Source of the DNA: Nevskiales bacterium
GTDB lineage: Bacteria > Pseudomonadota > Gammaproteobacteria > Nevskiales > Nevskiaceae
Reading direction: 5' to 3'
Assembly (NCBI GenBank): GCA_028698335.1
Contig: JAQVDP010000003.1
Span: 173,350-237,349, forward strand
Length of the DNA: 64,000 nucleotides
Shown: positions 37,429 through 46,550 of the stretch, one piece after another
Layout of the letters: every line of letters begins with the position of its first letter
Numbering within the stretch: position 1 is the first letter of the stretch
Program-made: the position numbers and the translations under genes
The notes under the pieces: generated by a model
What the model was told of the DNA's origin: nothing
Databases searched by the model: none
What the model saw: the letters and a program-made list of their open reading frames with translations, nothing else

Positions 37429-38643
37429 CTAGATCAGGCCGCAGAGATTCGACAGCAGCGGCAGGTTGGCAAACGGGCAGGATCCCGTGTTGCCGCCGCC
37501 CAGGCCGATCGTTCCGAGCACGCTGGTCAGCAGGTTGGTGATCGGCGCCAGCGGCGTACCCGACAGCGGGCCGGTGGGATCGCCGCCCTGACCGAGTCCG
37601 CCGATCGCGTCGATGATCGGGCCGATGATGGTCGGCAGGATCTCGTTCTCGATCGGGTCGAGGACCGGTGCAAGTGCGCCGTCGAGGACCTGGTTGAAGG
37701 TCGGATCCAGGATCGTGCCGACGGCGCCGCCGATCGCCGCCGCGAGCTGCGTGGTCGCGGTCAGGATTGGACCGCTGAGCGCGCCGGGCTGGCCCGCCTG
37801 TTCCTCCAGCGTCGTGAGCGGGACGACGTTGGTCAGCAGGTTGCCGACGGTGTTGTTGAGCAGGGTCTGCAGGGCGGTATTGGTGGTGGCGGCGTCGTAG
37901 GTCAGCACCGCATAGAGCAGATTGGTGGTGTCGTTGAGCGCGGTCGACAGGGTGGTCAGGGTGCCGCCGACGATCGGTGCGTCGTAGGCCTCGGCCGGGA
38001 TCTGCGCGAGCGCGAACTGCAGGGCATTGTTCAGCTGCGCGACCAGCGTCGCCAGCGTGGAGAGCTGGAGATCGCCGTCGACCGGGCCGCTGCCGCCGAT
38101 GGTGGCGATGATCTGCTGCAGCACCGGCGCCAGCTGGTCACCGAGCGGCGCGAGCGGCGTGCCATCGAGCACGCTGGCGAGATCGGCGAGCTGATCGGCG
38201 GACAGGGTGGTGCTCAGGCAGGTCGTGCCATCGGCGGCGAGCGCCTGCAGCAGTTGCGCCATGTTCGCGACCATGGCGCGCAGGCTTTCGGCGACGGCCT
38301 GCGGGTCCGGCTGCAGTGAACCGCCGGTGGCGGCGGCCTGCAGCGACACCAGGACCGAGTCGGCGATGTCGAGGACGTCCTGGTTGACCACCTGGTCGGC
38401 GCACTGCACGACTGATTCGAGCGGCGTGTCTTTGACCGAGGTCGACAACGGATCGAATACGCCGGTGCTGACCTGGTCCTGCAACGGATCGAGCGGGCCG
38501 GAGACCGATGCGACGGTCACCGTGCCGTCATTGCCCGACGGCGTGGGCGTGTTGGTGCTGGAGTCGGAGCCCCCGCCGCCGCCGCAGCCGGCGAGAACGA
38601 CGAGGGAGGTGACCGCCGCGGCGGCCTTGATCTTTTCGAGCAT
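37429..38643 (-). CDS. Secreted lipoprotein of unknown function, glycine-tagged
   Basis: 404 residues from ATG 38643. Signal peptide with lipobox VVLAGC followed by a GGGGGS linker, so a lipid-anchored envelope protein. The body is strongly hydrophobic/alanine-, leucine- and threonine-rich with repeated PL-P and LLxxLL patterns (SGPLDPLQDQVS, LAPLGDQLAPVLQQI, LDGALAPVLDPIEN), and ends in SCPFANLPLLSNLCGLI with two cysteines. The pattern suggests amphipathic helices packing on lipid or against each other. I do not recognise the family. Single gene with its own terminator. Confidence 0.8.
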   Translation of the reverse strand: MLEKIKAAAAVTSLVVLAGCGGGGGSDSSTNTPTPSGNDGTVTVASVSGPLDPLQDQVSTGVFDPLSTSVKDTPLESVVQCADQVVNQDVLDIADSVLVSLQAAATGGSLQPDPQAVAESLRAMVANMAQLLQALAADGTTCLSTTLSADQLADLASVLDGTPLAPLGDQLAPVLQQIIATIGGSGPVDGDLQLSTLATLVAQLNNALQFALAQIPAEAYDAPIVGGTLTTLSTALNDTTNLLYAVLTYDAATTNTALQTLLNNTVGNLLTNVVPLTTLEEQAGQPGALSGPILTATTQLAAAIGGAVGTILDPTFNQVLDGALAPVLDPIENEILPTIIGPIIDAIGGLGQGGDPTGPLSGTPLAPITNLLTSVLGTIGLGGGNTGSCPFANLPLLSNLCGLI

Positions 38644-39248
38644 GGTGGGGTTCCTCCGAACACGTGACTGGATTCGCAGCGGAGCGTATCCACAGGCCCG
38701 TGTAGGAAAATGACTACTCAAAACCAGCGGTTTGATTGATGGGTTCAGCGGTCGCAATCCGGTGCGTCAAGGACGTTCGTCGGACATTTCGCACGTCTTG
38801 TCGGCGGTTGCGGCGGGTGGATTCCCCGGCTTGCGCAAACGGGAGTCGCGCGGGATGGCGCATGCGGGTCCGGTACCCAAAAAGAAAGAGTCGCCGTCGG
38901 CAGACGGCGACCCAGTCCGGACGCGTGCTGCTAAGGAGCCGCGCAGTACGCAGGATCGAGAATGTCGCCGGGAAGCTGCCGCTGCGCGCTCCGGTGGCGC
39001 GAGCGGGGTGAATGCGCCCGACGAGCGGCGCGGCGGCGGTGCGCACGCGCCGGCGGACCGATCCTGGCCGGACCCGCCCCGTCGGCAGGGTGCGGCGCTA
39101 CCACTGGTCAGCTTGGACGGATGTTCCGCGTCCGTCCCGGAAAGATAGTCGTAACCACAGAACCGCGAATCACGGCGGCGCGGCATGCCGATCCGACCGT
39201 GGCGTCAGCGTTCGCGACCCCTTTCTACGGCCGGGACACCTATCGACG
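38644..39248. other. 605-base gap with an orphan minus-strand terminator
   Basis: No supported gene between the divergent lipoprotein and diguanylate cyclase genes. The frames here are arginine- and proline-rich shadows. The clear structure is the hairpin at 38890-38911. Promoters for both neighbours must lie here. Confidence 0.55.
38890..38911 (-). terminator. Orphan intrinsic terminator
   Basis: GTCGCCGTC/GACGGCGAC, a 9-bp perfect stem with a four-base loop, followed on the minus strand by CTTTCTTTTT. No minus-strand gene ends here, so it may end a small RNA transcribed from 38912-39240, or antisense transcription from the next gene. Confidence 0.7.
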
Positions 39249-41354
39249 ATGGACAGCTTCATCCCTCACGGATATTGCCTGAACTGGCAACCCGGTCTGC
39301 TGTGGACGCTGGTCGGTACCAACCTGCTGACGGGTCTGTCGTATTTCTCGATTCCGCTGGCGCTGATGTACTTCCGTTCGCGCCAGCCGGCATTCCGCTA
39401 CAACTGGGTCCTGGTGCTGTTCAGTCTGTTCATCTTCGCCTGCGGCGCCAGCCATCTCGTCGACGTCGTCAGCATCTGGAAGCCGGTCTACCGGGCCGAG
39501 GCCGGGGTGATGACCGCCACCGCGATCATCTCGCTGGGCACCGCCGTGCTGATGTGGCCGCTGGTGCCCCGGATCTCGGCGTTTCTCGACGGCGCGGTGG
39601 CGGCGCGCAATGAGCTGCAGGCCGTCAACGAGCAGTTGCGCGCGTCGGTGCAGGCCCTGGAGCGGAGCGAGCGGCGGTTTCGGCAGACGCTGGAGCATTC
39701 GGCGATCGGCCTGGCGCTGGTCGGGCTCGACGGGAGTTTCCTGTCGGTGAATCCGGCGCTCTGTCGCATCGTCGGGTACAGCCGCGAGGAACTGCTCGCG
39801 GTGAAGTTCCAGACGATCACACACCCGGACGACCTCGATGTGGACATGGCCTATGTCGACGATCTGCTGGCCGGGCGGCGCGAGCGTTATTCCATGGAAA
39901 AGCGCTACTTCCACAAGAACGGTTCGATCGTCGACGTGCAGCTGGACGTGACGCTGCTGCGCGAGCCGGACGGCACGCCCACGCATTTCATCTCGCAGAT
40001 CCAGGACATCAGCGAGCGCAAGCGGACCGCGTCGACACTCGCCGACGCCACGGCCGAACTGGAAATGCTGTACGAGGACGCGCCAGTGGGCTACCACACC
40101 CTCGACCGGCTCGGCTACGTCACGCGCATGAACCGCACCGAGCTGAACTGGCTGGGGTACAGCCGTGACCAGGTGGTCAATCGCATGTGCTTCGCCGATC
40201 TGCTGACGCCGGACAGTCGCCAGGCGTTCTGGGACATGTTCCCGGACGATGCCGCCTGCGGGGATCTGGTCCGCGCCGAGCACGACATGCAGCGCAGGGA
40301 TGGCAGCGTGATGCCGGTCGAGGTGCTCGCCTCGCCCGAGACCGACGACCGGGGCAGCCTGACTGGATACCGGGTGACCCTGACCGATATCTCCGAGCGG
40401 CGCCGTGGCGAGGCCTTGGTTCGGCATACCGCCGAGCGGATGACGCGCATGCTCGAGAATCTGCAGACCGGGGTCGTGGTGCACGCGGCCGACTCGGCGA
40501 TCGAATACGCCAATCCCGCGGCCCAGGCGTTTCTGGGGCTCACCCACGAGCAACTCCTGGGCAAGGTCGAGACCGATCCGTGCTGGCGGTTCATCCGGCA
40601 TGACGGCTCGACGATGCCGGTGGACGAGTATCCGGTGAACGTGGTGCGGCGCACCTGCAAGCCGATCCACGACTGTGAAGTCGGAGTGGTGGTCGGCGCG
40701 GGCGCCGAGCCGCGCTGGGCACTGGTCAACGCCTTCCCCGATCTGGGTGAGCGCCGGGAATTGCGGCAGGTGATCATTTCGTTCGTCGACATCACCGAGC
40801 GCAAGCAATTGGCGCTCGAGCTGCAGCGACAGGCGTTGACCGATGCGCTCACCCAGCTTCCCAACCGCCGCCACTTTCTCGAGTTGGCCGACCGTGAGTG
40901 GGCACGGGCCCGGCGCGGCGGACATGCGTTGTCGCTGCTGATGGTCGATCTGGATCACTTCAAGTCGATCAACGACCGCTGGGGGCACGGCGTGGGGGAT
41001 CAGGTGCTCCGGGCCTTCGCCGAGTGCATGCGGCCGCAGCTGCGGGACAGCGACGTCCTCGGCCGCCTGGGGGGCGAAGAGTTCGCGGTGCTGTTGCCGG
41101 AAACCGCGCTTGCGCAGGCGCGCGAGGTGGCGGAGCGGCTGCGGCAGGCACTGGCCGAGGTGACCGTCGAAGTCGAGGCGGGCGCACCGCCGATCCGGGT
41201 GACGGCATCGTTCGGGCTGGTTGTCGGCGATGCCGACATCGGGACGGTCGACGCATTGTTCGCCCATGCCGATCAGGCGATGTACGCCGCCAAGCGGGCG
41301 GGGCGTAACCGTATCTGCGTCGCCGCGGTGGCCGGAACGGCCGAAGCCGGGTGA
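39249..41354 (+). CDS. Diguanylate cyclase with ethylene-receptor-like membrane sensor and three PAS domains
   Basis: 701 residues. The first 115 form three membrane helices like the plant ETR1 ethylene-binding domain: Y32, I35, P36, I62, C65 and H69 stand at the same numbers as in ETR1, with ACGASHL holding the copper ligands, but residue 25 is Asn instead of Asp. Three PAS domains follow (about 138-260, 265-390, 395-530), then a GGDEF domain with active-site GGEEF at 608-612 and an intact inhibitory RxxD (599-602). It should make cyclic di-GMP in response to a membrane or redox/gas signal. Start at 39249; the longer frame upstream is not supported. Confidence 0.92.
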   Translation: MDSFIPHGYCLNWQPGLLWTLVGTNLLTGLSYFSIPLALMYFRSRQPAFRYNWVLVLFSLFIFACGASHLVDVVSIWKPVYRAEAGVMTATAIISLGTAVLMWPLVPRISAFLDGAVAARNELQAVNEQLRASVQALERSERRFRQTLEHSAIGLALVGLDGSFLSVNPALCRIVGYSREELLAVKFQTITHPDDLDVDMAYVDDLLAGRRERYSMEKRYFHKNGSIVDVQLDVTLLREPDGTPTHFISQIQDISERKRTASTLADATAELEMLYEDAPVGYHTLDRLGYVTRMNRTELNWLGYSRDQVVNRMCFADLLTPDSRQAFWDMFPDDAACGDLVRAEHDMQRRDGSVMPVEVLASPETDDRGSLTGYRVTLTDISERRRGEALVRHTAERMTRMLENLQTGVVVHAADSAIEYANPAAQAFLGLTHEQLLGKVETDPCWRFIRHDGSTMPVDEYPVNVVRRTCKPIHDCEVGVVVGAGAEPRWALVNAFPDLGERRELRQVIISFVDITERKQLALELQRQALTDALTQLPNRRHFLELADREWARARRGGHALSLLMVDLDHFKSINDRWGHGVGDQVLRAFAECMRPQLRDSDVLGRLGGEEFAVLLPETALAQAREVAERLRQALAEVTVEVEAGAPPIRVTASFGLVVGDADIGTVDALFAHADQAMYAAKRAGRNRICVAAVAGTAEAG

Positions 41355-41367
41355 CGCCGCGAGGCGC

Positions 41368-41775
41368 TCAGGGGCCGGGGTCGGGGGCGACGTAAGGCCG
41401 ATACTGGCGGTCCGTGCCCTTGATGTGATCGGTCAGCCAGTCGGTCAGGAAGTTCAGTGCGTCCGCGGCGACCTGGCGCTGGCCCGAGCGCAGCTGCAGC
41501 AGCAGCTCGGTGACGCGGGCGACGAAACGGTGGTGGATCTCCAGATGCTCGTCCAGCCCCGGGTATCCGTGGGCCTGCATCAGCGTTTCCTCATCCCTGA
41601 AGTGCTCCTTCGCGAAGTCGACGACCTCCGTGAACACCGCGACCAGTTCGGGCAGTGGCGCCTGCTGCTGCAGCACGTCGTGGAAGCGATTGATGATGTC
41701 GATCAGCCGCTGGTGCTGAGCGTTCATCTTCGGGTCGCCCACGTCGAGCTCGGGACTCCACTGTACGAAGCTCAT
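41368..41775 (-). CDS. Bacteriohemerythrin
   Basis: About 135 residues from ATG 41775 (an ATG four codons upstream is possible). Di-iron oxygen-binding four-helix protein; ligands visible as H21, H58 with E62 (HFRDE), H77 and H81 (HLEIH), and H117 with D122 (HIKGTD). The start SFVQWSPELDVGDPKMNAQH is typical. It is convergent with the diguanylate cyclase, only 13 bases apart. Oxygen sensing or storage is the known role; a functional tie to the sensor next door is possible. Confidence 0.93.
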   Translation of the reverse strand: MSFVQWSPELDVGDPKMNAQHQRLIDIINRFHDVLQQQAPLPELVAVFTEVVDFAKEHFRDEETLMQAHGYPGLDEHLEIHHRFVARVTELLLQLRSGQRQVAADALNFLTDWLTDHIKGTDRQYRPYVAPDPGP

Positions 41776-41953
41776 GATGGGGGTCATCGGGGAGTTGAAG
41801 GCCAAGCTGTGATCCTTGGTGCGGAGCGGTGTGCTGTCACTGATCCAGATCACTCCGTGCGCCGGCCCGGTGCAGTCGCGGGGCGTCGCCGGTACAGTGA
41901 TCCGCGTGGCGTGGTCGGCCGCGAACAAGACACGGCGAATCCGGAGGATCGAG

Positions 41954-43390
41954 ATGCTCAAGTCCAACTACCCGCTCTATCTGGCCAATCAGGCGCTCGA
42001 GGCGCCGCAGTCGCTGGTGGTCACCGACAAGTACTCGGGGCAGCCGGTGACGCGCGTGGCGCTCGCGGATCGCGACATGGTCGAGCGTGCCGTGGCGGCG
42101 GCGGCAGGCGCCGCACGCGCGATGGCCGAACTGCCGGCGTACCGGCGGCAGGCGATCCTTGAGCATTGCGTGCGGCGTTTCGAACAGCGCGCCGACGAGC
42201 TTGCCGAAAGCCTCTGCATCGAGGCGGGCAAGCCGATCCGGGACGCGCGCGGCGAGGTCGGTCGGCTCATCGACACTTTCAAGTTCGCCGCCGGCGAAGC
42301 GGTGCGTCTGGAGGGTCAGTATCTGCCGCTGGATATCAGCGCACGGGCCGCGGGCTACTGGTCCGTGGTCAAGCGGGTGCCGATCGGCCCCTGCGCATTC
42401 ATCAGCCCATTCAACTTTCCGCTCAACCTGGCGGCGCACAAGATCGCTCCGGCGATCGCCGCGGGCTGCCCGTTCGTGCTCAAGCCCGCGAGCGCCACGC
42501 CGATCGGTGCGCTGGTGATCGGCGAGGTGCTGGCCGAGACCGATCTGCCCGAAGGCGCCTTCTCCATCCTGCCGTGCCGGGTCGCCGATGCCGAGCCCCT
42601 GATCAGCGACGAGCGCATCCGGCTGATCTCGTTCACCGGGTCTCCGGCGGTGGGCTGGGACATCAAGGCCAGGGCCGGACGCAAGCAGGTGATCCTCGAA
42701 CTCGGCGGCAACGCGGCCTGCATCGTCGATGCCGATACCGACCTCGACGATGCGGTGTCGCGGCTGATCATCGGCGGCTACTACCAGTCCGGGCAGTCCT
42801 GCATCAGCGTCCAGCGCATCCTCGTCCACGACGCGGTCTACGAGGCGCTGCGGGACAAGCTGCGAGCGGCGGTCGAGGCGCTGGTCTGCGGCGATCCACG
42901 CGACGAGGACACCTTCATCGGGCCGCTGATCGACGAGGCGGCGGCGCGGCGCCTGGCCGGGTGGATCGACGAGGCGGTGGCCGGCGGCGCCCGTCTGCTG
43001 TGCGGGGGGCAGCGCCACGGCGCGATGCTCAGCCCGGCGCTGCTCGAACAGGTGCCGGAAGACTGTGCCCTGTCGCGGGAGGAAGCCTTCGGTCCGGTGG
43101 CGATGCTGAGCCGGTTCAGCGATTTCGACGCCGCGCTGGAGACGGTCAACGACAGCCGCTACGGCCTGCAGGCGGGTGTATTCACGCGCGACCTGTACAA
43201 GGCGCAGCGCGCATGGGACCGGCTCGAGGTCGGCGGCGTGGTGATCGGCGACGTTCCCAGTTTCCGCGTCGACCACATGCCCTACGGAGGCGTCAAGGAG
43301 TCCGGGCTGGGGCGTGAAGGGGTTGCGTATGCGATCGAGCATCTGACCGAGCCCCGGCTGCTGGTGGTGCGGACGCCGCCCCGCGGCTGA
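41954..43390 (+). CDS. Aldehyde dehydrogenase family protein
   Basis: NAD(P)-dependent oxidation of aldehydes. Start at ATG 41954 with GGAGG six bases before; 478 residues. Catalytic C283 in SGQSCISVQR, general base E249 in VILELGGNA, cofactor lysine in LKPASATPIG, and N in SPFNFPLN. MPYGGVKESGLGREG near the end is the family signature. Its resemblance to lactaldehyde or non-phosphorylating glyceraldehyde-3-phosphate dehydrogenases is general only; the substrate is not decided. Divergent from bacteriohemerythrin; no partner gene in operon distance. Confidence 0.94.
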   Translation: MLKSNYPLYLANQALEAPQSLVVTDKYSGQPVTRVALADRDMVERAVAAAAGAARAMAELPAYRRQAILEHCVRRFEQRADELAESLCIEAGKPIRDARGEVGRLIDTFKFAAGEAVRLEGQYLPLDISARAAGYWSVVKRVPIGPCAFISPFNFPLNLAAHKIAPAIAAGCPFVLKPASATPIGALVIGEVLAETDLPEGAFSILPCRVADAEPLISDERIRLISFTGSPAVGWDIKARAGRKQVILELGGNAACIVDADTDLDDAVSRLIIGGYYQSGQSCISVQRILVHDAVYEALRDKLRAAVEALVCGDPRDEDTFIGPLIDEAAARRLAGWIDEAVAGGARLLCGGQRHGAMLSPALLEQVPEDCALSREEAFGPVAMLSRFSDFDAALETVNDSRYGLQAGVFTRDLYKAQRAWDRLEVGGVVIGDVPSFRVDHMPYGGVKESGLGREGVAYAIEHLTEPRLLVVRTPPRG

Positions 43391-43481
43391 ACGGGTGGAC
43401 GGTACCTGCCGGCCGCCGGGCGGCGGGGGTAGATGATTTTTTCCGTCTGGCAGACCCGGAAAACGACGGTAGACTGCGGTC

Positions 43482-44939
43482 ATGCTCAGGGAACATGCCG
43501 CGGGGGTCACCCACGCATCGATCGCTTTGGCGGTCGGTGCCGTGCTGTTCCTGGCCGCGTTCTACGTCATCGGACTCTATCGGCAGGCCGCGCTGGCGGA
43601 CCTGCGGGATCAGACGCTAGAGCGTGCTGCGGCGATCCGGGCGCGGATCGAAGGCGAGGTCAATGCCACCGTCTATCTGGCGCAGGGCGTGGTGGCGTAC
43701 ATCAACAGCGGCTCGCAGACCGAGGCCGGCATGCGGCGGGCGATGCAGGCGGTCTATGAGGCCGGCCGCAATGTGCGCAGCATCGGCGTCGCCCCGGACA
43801 ATGTCCTGCGCTACGTCTATCCCCTGGCCGGCAACGAGCGTGCGATCGGATTGCGATACGACGCAAACCCGCAGCAGTGGCCGGCGATTCAGCGCGCGAT
43901 GCGGGAACGCATGCCGGTATTGTCCGGTCCGGTCGAACTGGTGCAGGGCGGGCGGGCGCTGATCAGCCGCACGCCCGTGTTCGTCGACGGCGCGTATTGG
44001 GGCCTCGTCAGTCTTGCGATCGACGTGTCCCAGTTTCTGCGCGGGGCAGGCATCGACGGTCCCGATGCCGCCGTGCACTTCGCACTCGTCGGGGTGGACG
44101 GTCTGGGCGAGCGGGGCGGGCTCATCGCCGGTGATCCGGCGGAACTGCAGCAGGATCCGATCCGCATGGCGATCCGGGTTCCGGGCGGAAGCTGGGAACT
44201 GGCGGTCGTGCCGCCGGGTGGGTGGGCGCTGCGGGACACGCATCTGCTGGTGCTGCAGCTGGGGATCTACGGCATCGCGCTGGCGCTGACGGTCATGTTG
44301 TGGCTGGTGTTGCAGGGGCGGCGCAATGCCGCGCAGGCGAGGTCGCAGTTACAGGCGCTCAATGCCCAGCTGGCGGCGGCCAACTACGAGCTGAGCCGGC
44401 TGTCGGAAACCGATCCGCTGACCGGGGTTCCGAATCGCCGGGGGCTCGACGAGGTGCTGACGCTGGAATGGCGCCGGTGCCGGCGTCATGGCGAGCCCTT
44501 GAGCCTGCTGATGGTCGATATCGACCAGTTCAAGGTGTTCAACGACACCTATGGCCATCGCCAGGGCGATGAATGCCTCAAGCGCGTCGCCTCGACGATC
44601 CAGGCGTCCGCGCAGCGCGCCGGGGAGTTCGTGGCGCGGATCGGTGGCGAGGAATTCATGATGGTTCTGCCCGGGATCGGCGACGCCGATGCGCGGGCGC
44701 AGGCCGAGCGCATCCGCGCCGAAGTCGAGGCGCTGGGCATGCCCAACGTCGGTTCGACAGTCGCCCCGGTCGTAACGATCAGCATTGGTGTGGCGACGCG
44801 GAGCTCCGATGCGACGATCACGCTCGACGCCCTGATGGAAGCGGCCGACAGCGCGCTCTACCGGGCCAAGCGCGAAGGGCGCAACCAGGTGTGGACGGTC
44901 GATCTCGGTGAGTCGCAACCGCCAGGCGGCGAAGCTTGA
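43482..44939 (+). CDS. CHASE-domain diguanylate cyclase
   Basis: 485 residues: membrane helix at about 13-33, a periplasmic CHASE domain (about 60-230, with RSIGVAPDNVLRYVYPLAGN and ISRTPVFVDGAYWGLVSLAID), a second helix (about 255-278), a short coiled coil and a GGDEF domain. Active site GGEEF is at 388-392, with LTGVPNRRGLDE and MVDIDQFKVFND. The inhibitory-site position reads R379-A-G-E382 instead of RxxD, so product feedback may be weak. CHASE domains sense small ligands such as peptides or cytokinin-like molecules. Single gene. Confidence 0.93.
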   Translation: MLREHAAGVTHASIALAVGAVLFLAAFYVIGLYRQAALADLRDQTLERAAAIRARIEGEVNATVYLAQGVVAYINSGSQTEAGMRRAMQAVYEAGRNVRSIGVAPDNVLRYVYPLAGNERAIGLRYDANPQQWPAIQRAMRERMPVLSGPVELVQGGRALISRTPVFVDGAYWGLVSLAIDVSQFLRGAGIDGPDAAVHFALVGVDGLGERGGLIAGDPAELQQDPIRMAIRVPGGSWELAVVPPGGWALRDTHLLVLQLGIYGIALALTVMLWLVLQGRRNAAQARSQLQALNAQLAAANYELSRLSETDPLTGVPNRRGLDEVLTLEWRRCRRHGEPLSLLMVDIDQFKVFNDTYGHRQGDECLKRVASTIQASAQRAGEFVARIGGEEFMMVLPGIGDADARAQAERIRAEVEALGMPNVGSTVAPVVTISIGVATRSSDATITLDALMEAADSALYRAKREGRNQVWTVDLGESQPPGGEA

Positions 44940-44945
44940 GCGCCC

Positions 44946-46070
44946 TTATTCGAAGGTCACGATCTGACGTACCGCTGCGCCCGCCGCCAGGCGATCGAAG
45001 GCGATGTTGATGTCGTCGAGCCGGAGCGTGTGCGTCAGCAGCTTTTCCACCGGCAGCTTGCCGGCACGGTACATCGCGACGTAACGCGGCAGGTCCCGCG
45101 TCGGGACCGCCGAGCCCATGTAGGACCCTTTTACGGTCCGCTCCTCCGCGACCAGACTGACCGCCGGCACGCTGAAGCTGCGGTCGGGGTGTGGCAGTCC
45201 GGCGGTGACGGTGGTGCCGCCGCGGCTGGTGGCGGCGTAGGCCTGCTGCAGGGCCTGCGCCGAACCCGCGGTCTCGATCGCATAGTCGGCGCCGCCGGCG
45301 GTATGGTCGCGGACCTGTTCGACCGCGGTGTCGTCGGCCAGTACGGTGTATGTCGCGCCGAGCGACCGCGCCAGCTCGAGTTTGGCCGGAAGGCGGTCGA
45401 CCGCGACGATCGGGTGGGCGCCGCTGGCAACCGCACCGAGCAGGGCGGCGAGACCGACCCCGCCCATGCCGAAAATCGCAACGCTGTGCCCGGGCGCGAC
45501 CCGCGCGGTGTTGATCACGCTGCCGACGCCGGTCATGACCGCGCAGCCGAACAGCGCCGCGATCCGGGGCGGCAGGTCGGCATCGACGCGAACCGCCGAG
45601 CGCGCCGATACCACCGCATACTCGGCGAACGCGGAGACTCCGAGATGATGATTCAGGGCGCCGTCGGCGCCATGCCAGCGGCGTTGCCCTGACAGCAGCG
45701 TCCCGGCGGTGTTGGCGGCGGCGCCCGGGGTGCACAGGGCAGCGCGGCCTTCGGCGCAGTAGGCGCAGTGTCCGCAACTCGGCACGAACGCCAGAACGAC
45801 CTGATCGCCGGGCGCGAAGCCGGGCGTGTCGCCGCCGCATTCGACGATCTCGGCCGCGGCTTCATGGCCGAGCACCATCGGCATCGCCCGCGGGCGCGAG
45901 CCATCGATCACCGACAGGTCGGAGTGGCACAGTCCTGCGGCGCGGATCCTCACCAGCAACTCGCCCGGGCCGGGCGGATCAAGGTCGACCTCCGCCAGGG
46001 TCAGCGGACGGGAGTCGGCGTACGGGGGCGGCAGACCCATGCGCGAGAGGACGGCGGCGCGGACTTTCAT
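44946..46070 (-). CDS. Zinc-dependent alcohol dehydrogenase (class III-like MDR)
   Basis: 374 residues. Catalytic zinc ligands C in GLCHSD and H-E in VLGHEAA; structural zinc cysteines in SCGHCAYCAEGRAALC; Rossmann motif FGMGGVGLAALLGA. The fold and the long structural loop match class III-like dehydrogenases that act on alcohols or mycothiol/glutathione adducts. ATG 46070 overlaps the stop of the thioesterase gene by four bases. The neighbours (thioesterase, acyl-CoA ligase) point to fatty alcohol or fatty-acid metabolism. Convergent with the GGDEF gene, six bases apart. Confidence 0.93.
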   Translation of the reverse strand: MKVRAAVLSRMGLPPPYADSRPLTLAEVDLDPPGPGELLVRIRAAGLCHSDLSVIDGSRPRAMPMVLGHEAAAEIVECGGDTPGFAPGDQVVLAFVPSCGHCAYCAEGRAALCTPGAAANTAGTLLSGQRRWHGADGALNHHLGVSAFAEYAVVSARSAVRVDADLPPRIAALFGCAVMTGVGSVINTARVAPGHSVAIFGMGGVGLAALLGAVASGAHPIVAVDRLPAKLELARSLGATYTVLADDTAVEQVRDHTAGGADYAIETAGSAQALQQAYAATSRGGTTVTAGLPHPDRSFSVPAVSLVAEERTVKGSYMGSAVPTRDLPRYVAMYRAGKLPVEKLLTHTLRLDDINIAFDRLAAGAAVRQIVTFE

Positions 46071-46516
46071 GACGGGCTCTCCATGTCGGGGATGCGGATC
46101 GCTTCGAGTGCGTCGCGCAACGGGGCCGGCAGCGCGCACGGGCGCCGCGATGCGCGGTCGACGAAGACGTGGACGAACCAGCCGCTGGCCGCTGCGGCGT
46201 CGGCGTCTTCGCGAAACAGGGCGATCTCGTAGCGGACGCTGCTGCGGCCCAGGTGGGCGACCCGCAGGCCGGCGTCGACCGCGTCAGGGAACGCCAGTGA
46301 ATCAAGGAAGCGGCAGTGCGATTCGGCGCAGACACCGATCACGTCGCCGCCGTGGATGTCGAGCGCGCCGCAGCGGATCAGGTAGGCGTTGATCACCGTG
46401 TCGAAGTAGCTGTAGTACTCGACGTTGTTGACGTGGCCGTAGATGTCGTTGTCCTTCCAGCGGGTGCCGATGCGCTGGAAATGCGGATAGTGCTCACGCT
46501 GCGGCGTGTCCGGCAC
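46067..46516 (-). CDS. Acyl-CoA thioesterase, 4HBT/YbgC hotdog family
   Basis: 149 residues from GTG 46516, which has AGGAG at seven bases; the earlier TTG is less likely. TRWKDNDIYGHVNNVEYYSYFDT (split as TRWKDNDIYGHVNN and VEYYSYFDT) is the hotdog active-site helix with D24 and H28. Such enzymes hydrolyse acyl-CoA or 4-hydroxybenzoyl-CoA thioesters. First gene of a pair with the alcohol dehydrogenase, and divergent from the acyl-CoA ligase with a palindrome in between, suggesting common regulation. Confidence 0.9.
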   Translation of the reverse strand: MPDTPQREHYPHFQRIGTRWKDNDIYGHVNNVEYYSYFDTVINAYLIRCGALDIHGGDVIGVCAESHCRFLDSLAFPDAVDAGLRVAHLGRSSVRYEIALFREDADAAAASGWFVHVFVDRASRRPCALPAPLRDALEAIRIPDMESPS

Positions 46517-46550
46517 GTGCGCTCTCCTCAAGGTCCGTTTCGAGAGCGAT

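Noticed and set aside
38767..39186. 139-codon minus-strand frame before the orphan terminator
   Set aside because: It reads through the hairpin itself and has low-complexity composition; a small RNA explains the terminator better.
39012..39248. Longer N-terminus for the ethylene-sensor cyclase
   Set aside because: The extra 79 residues are Arg/Pro-rich and would precede the membrane sensor; the start at 39249 gives the ETR1-like numbering and a normal sensor N-terminus.
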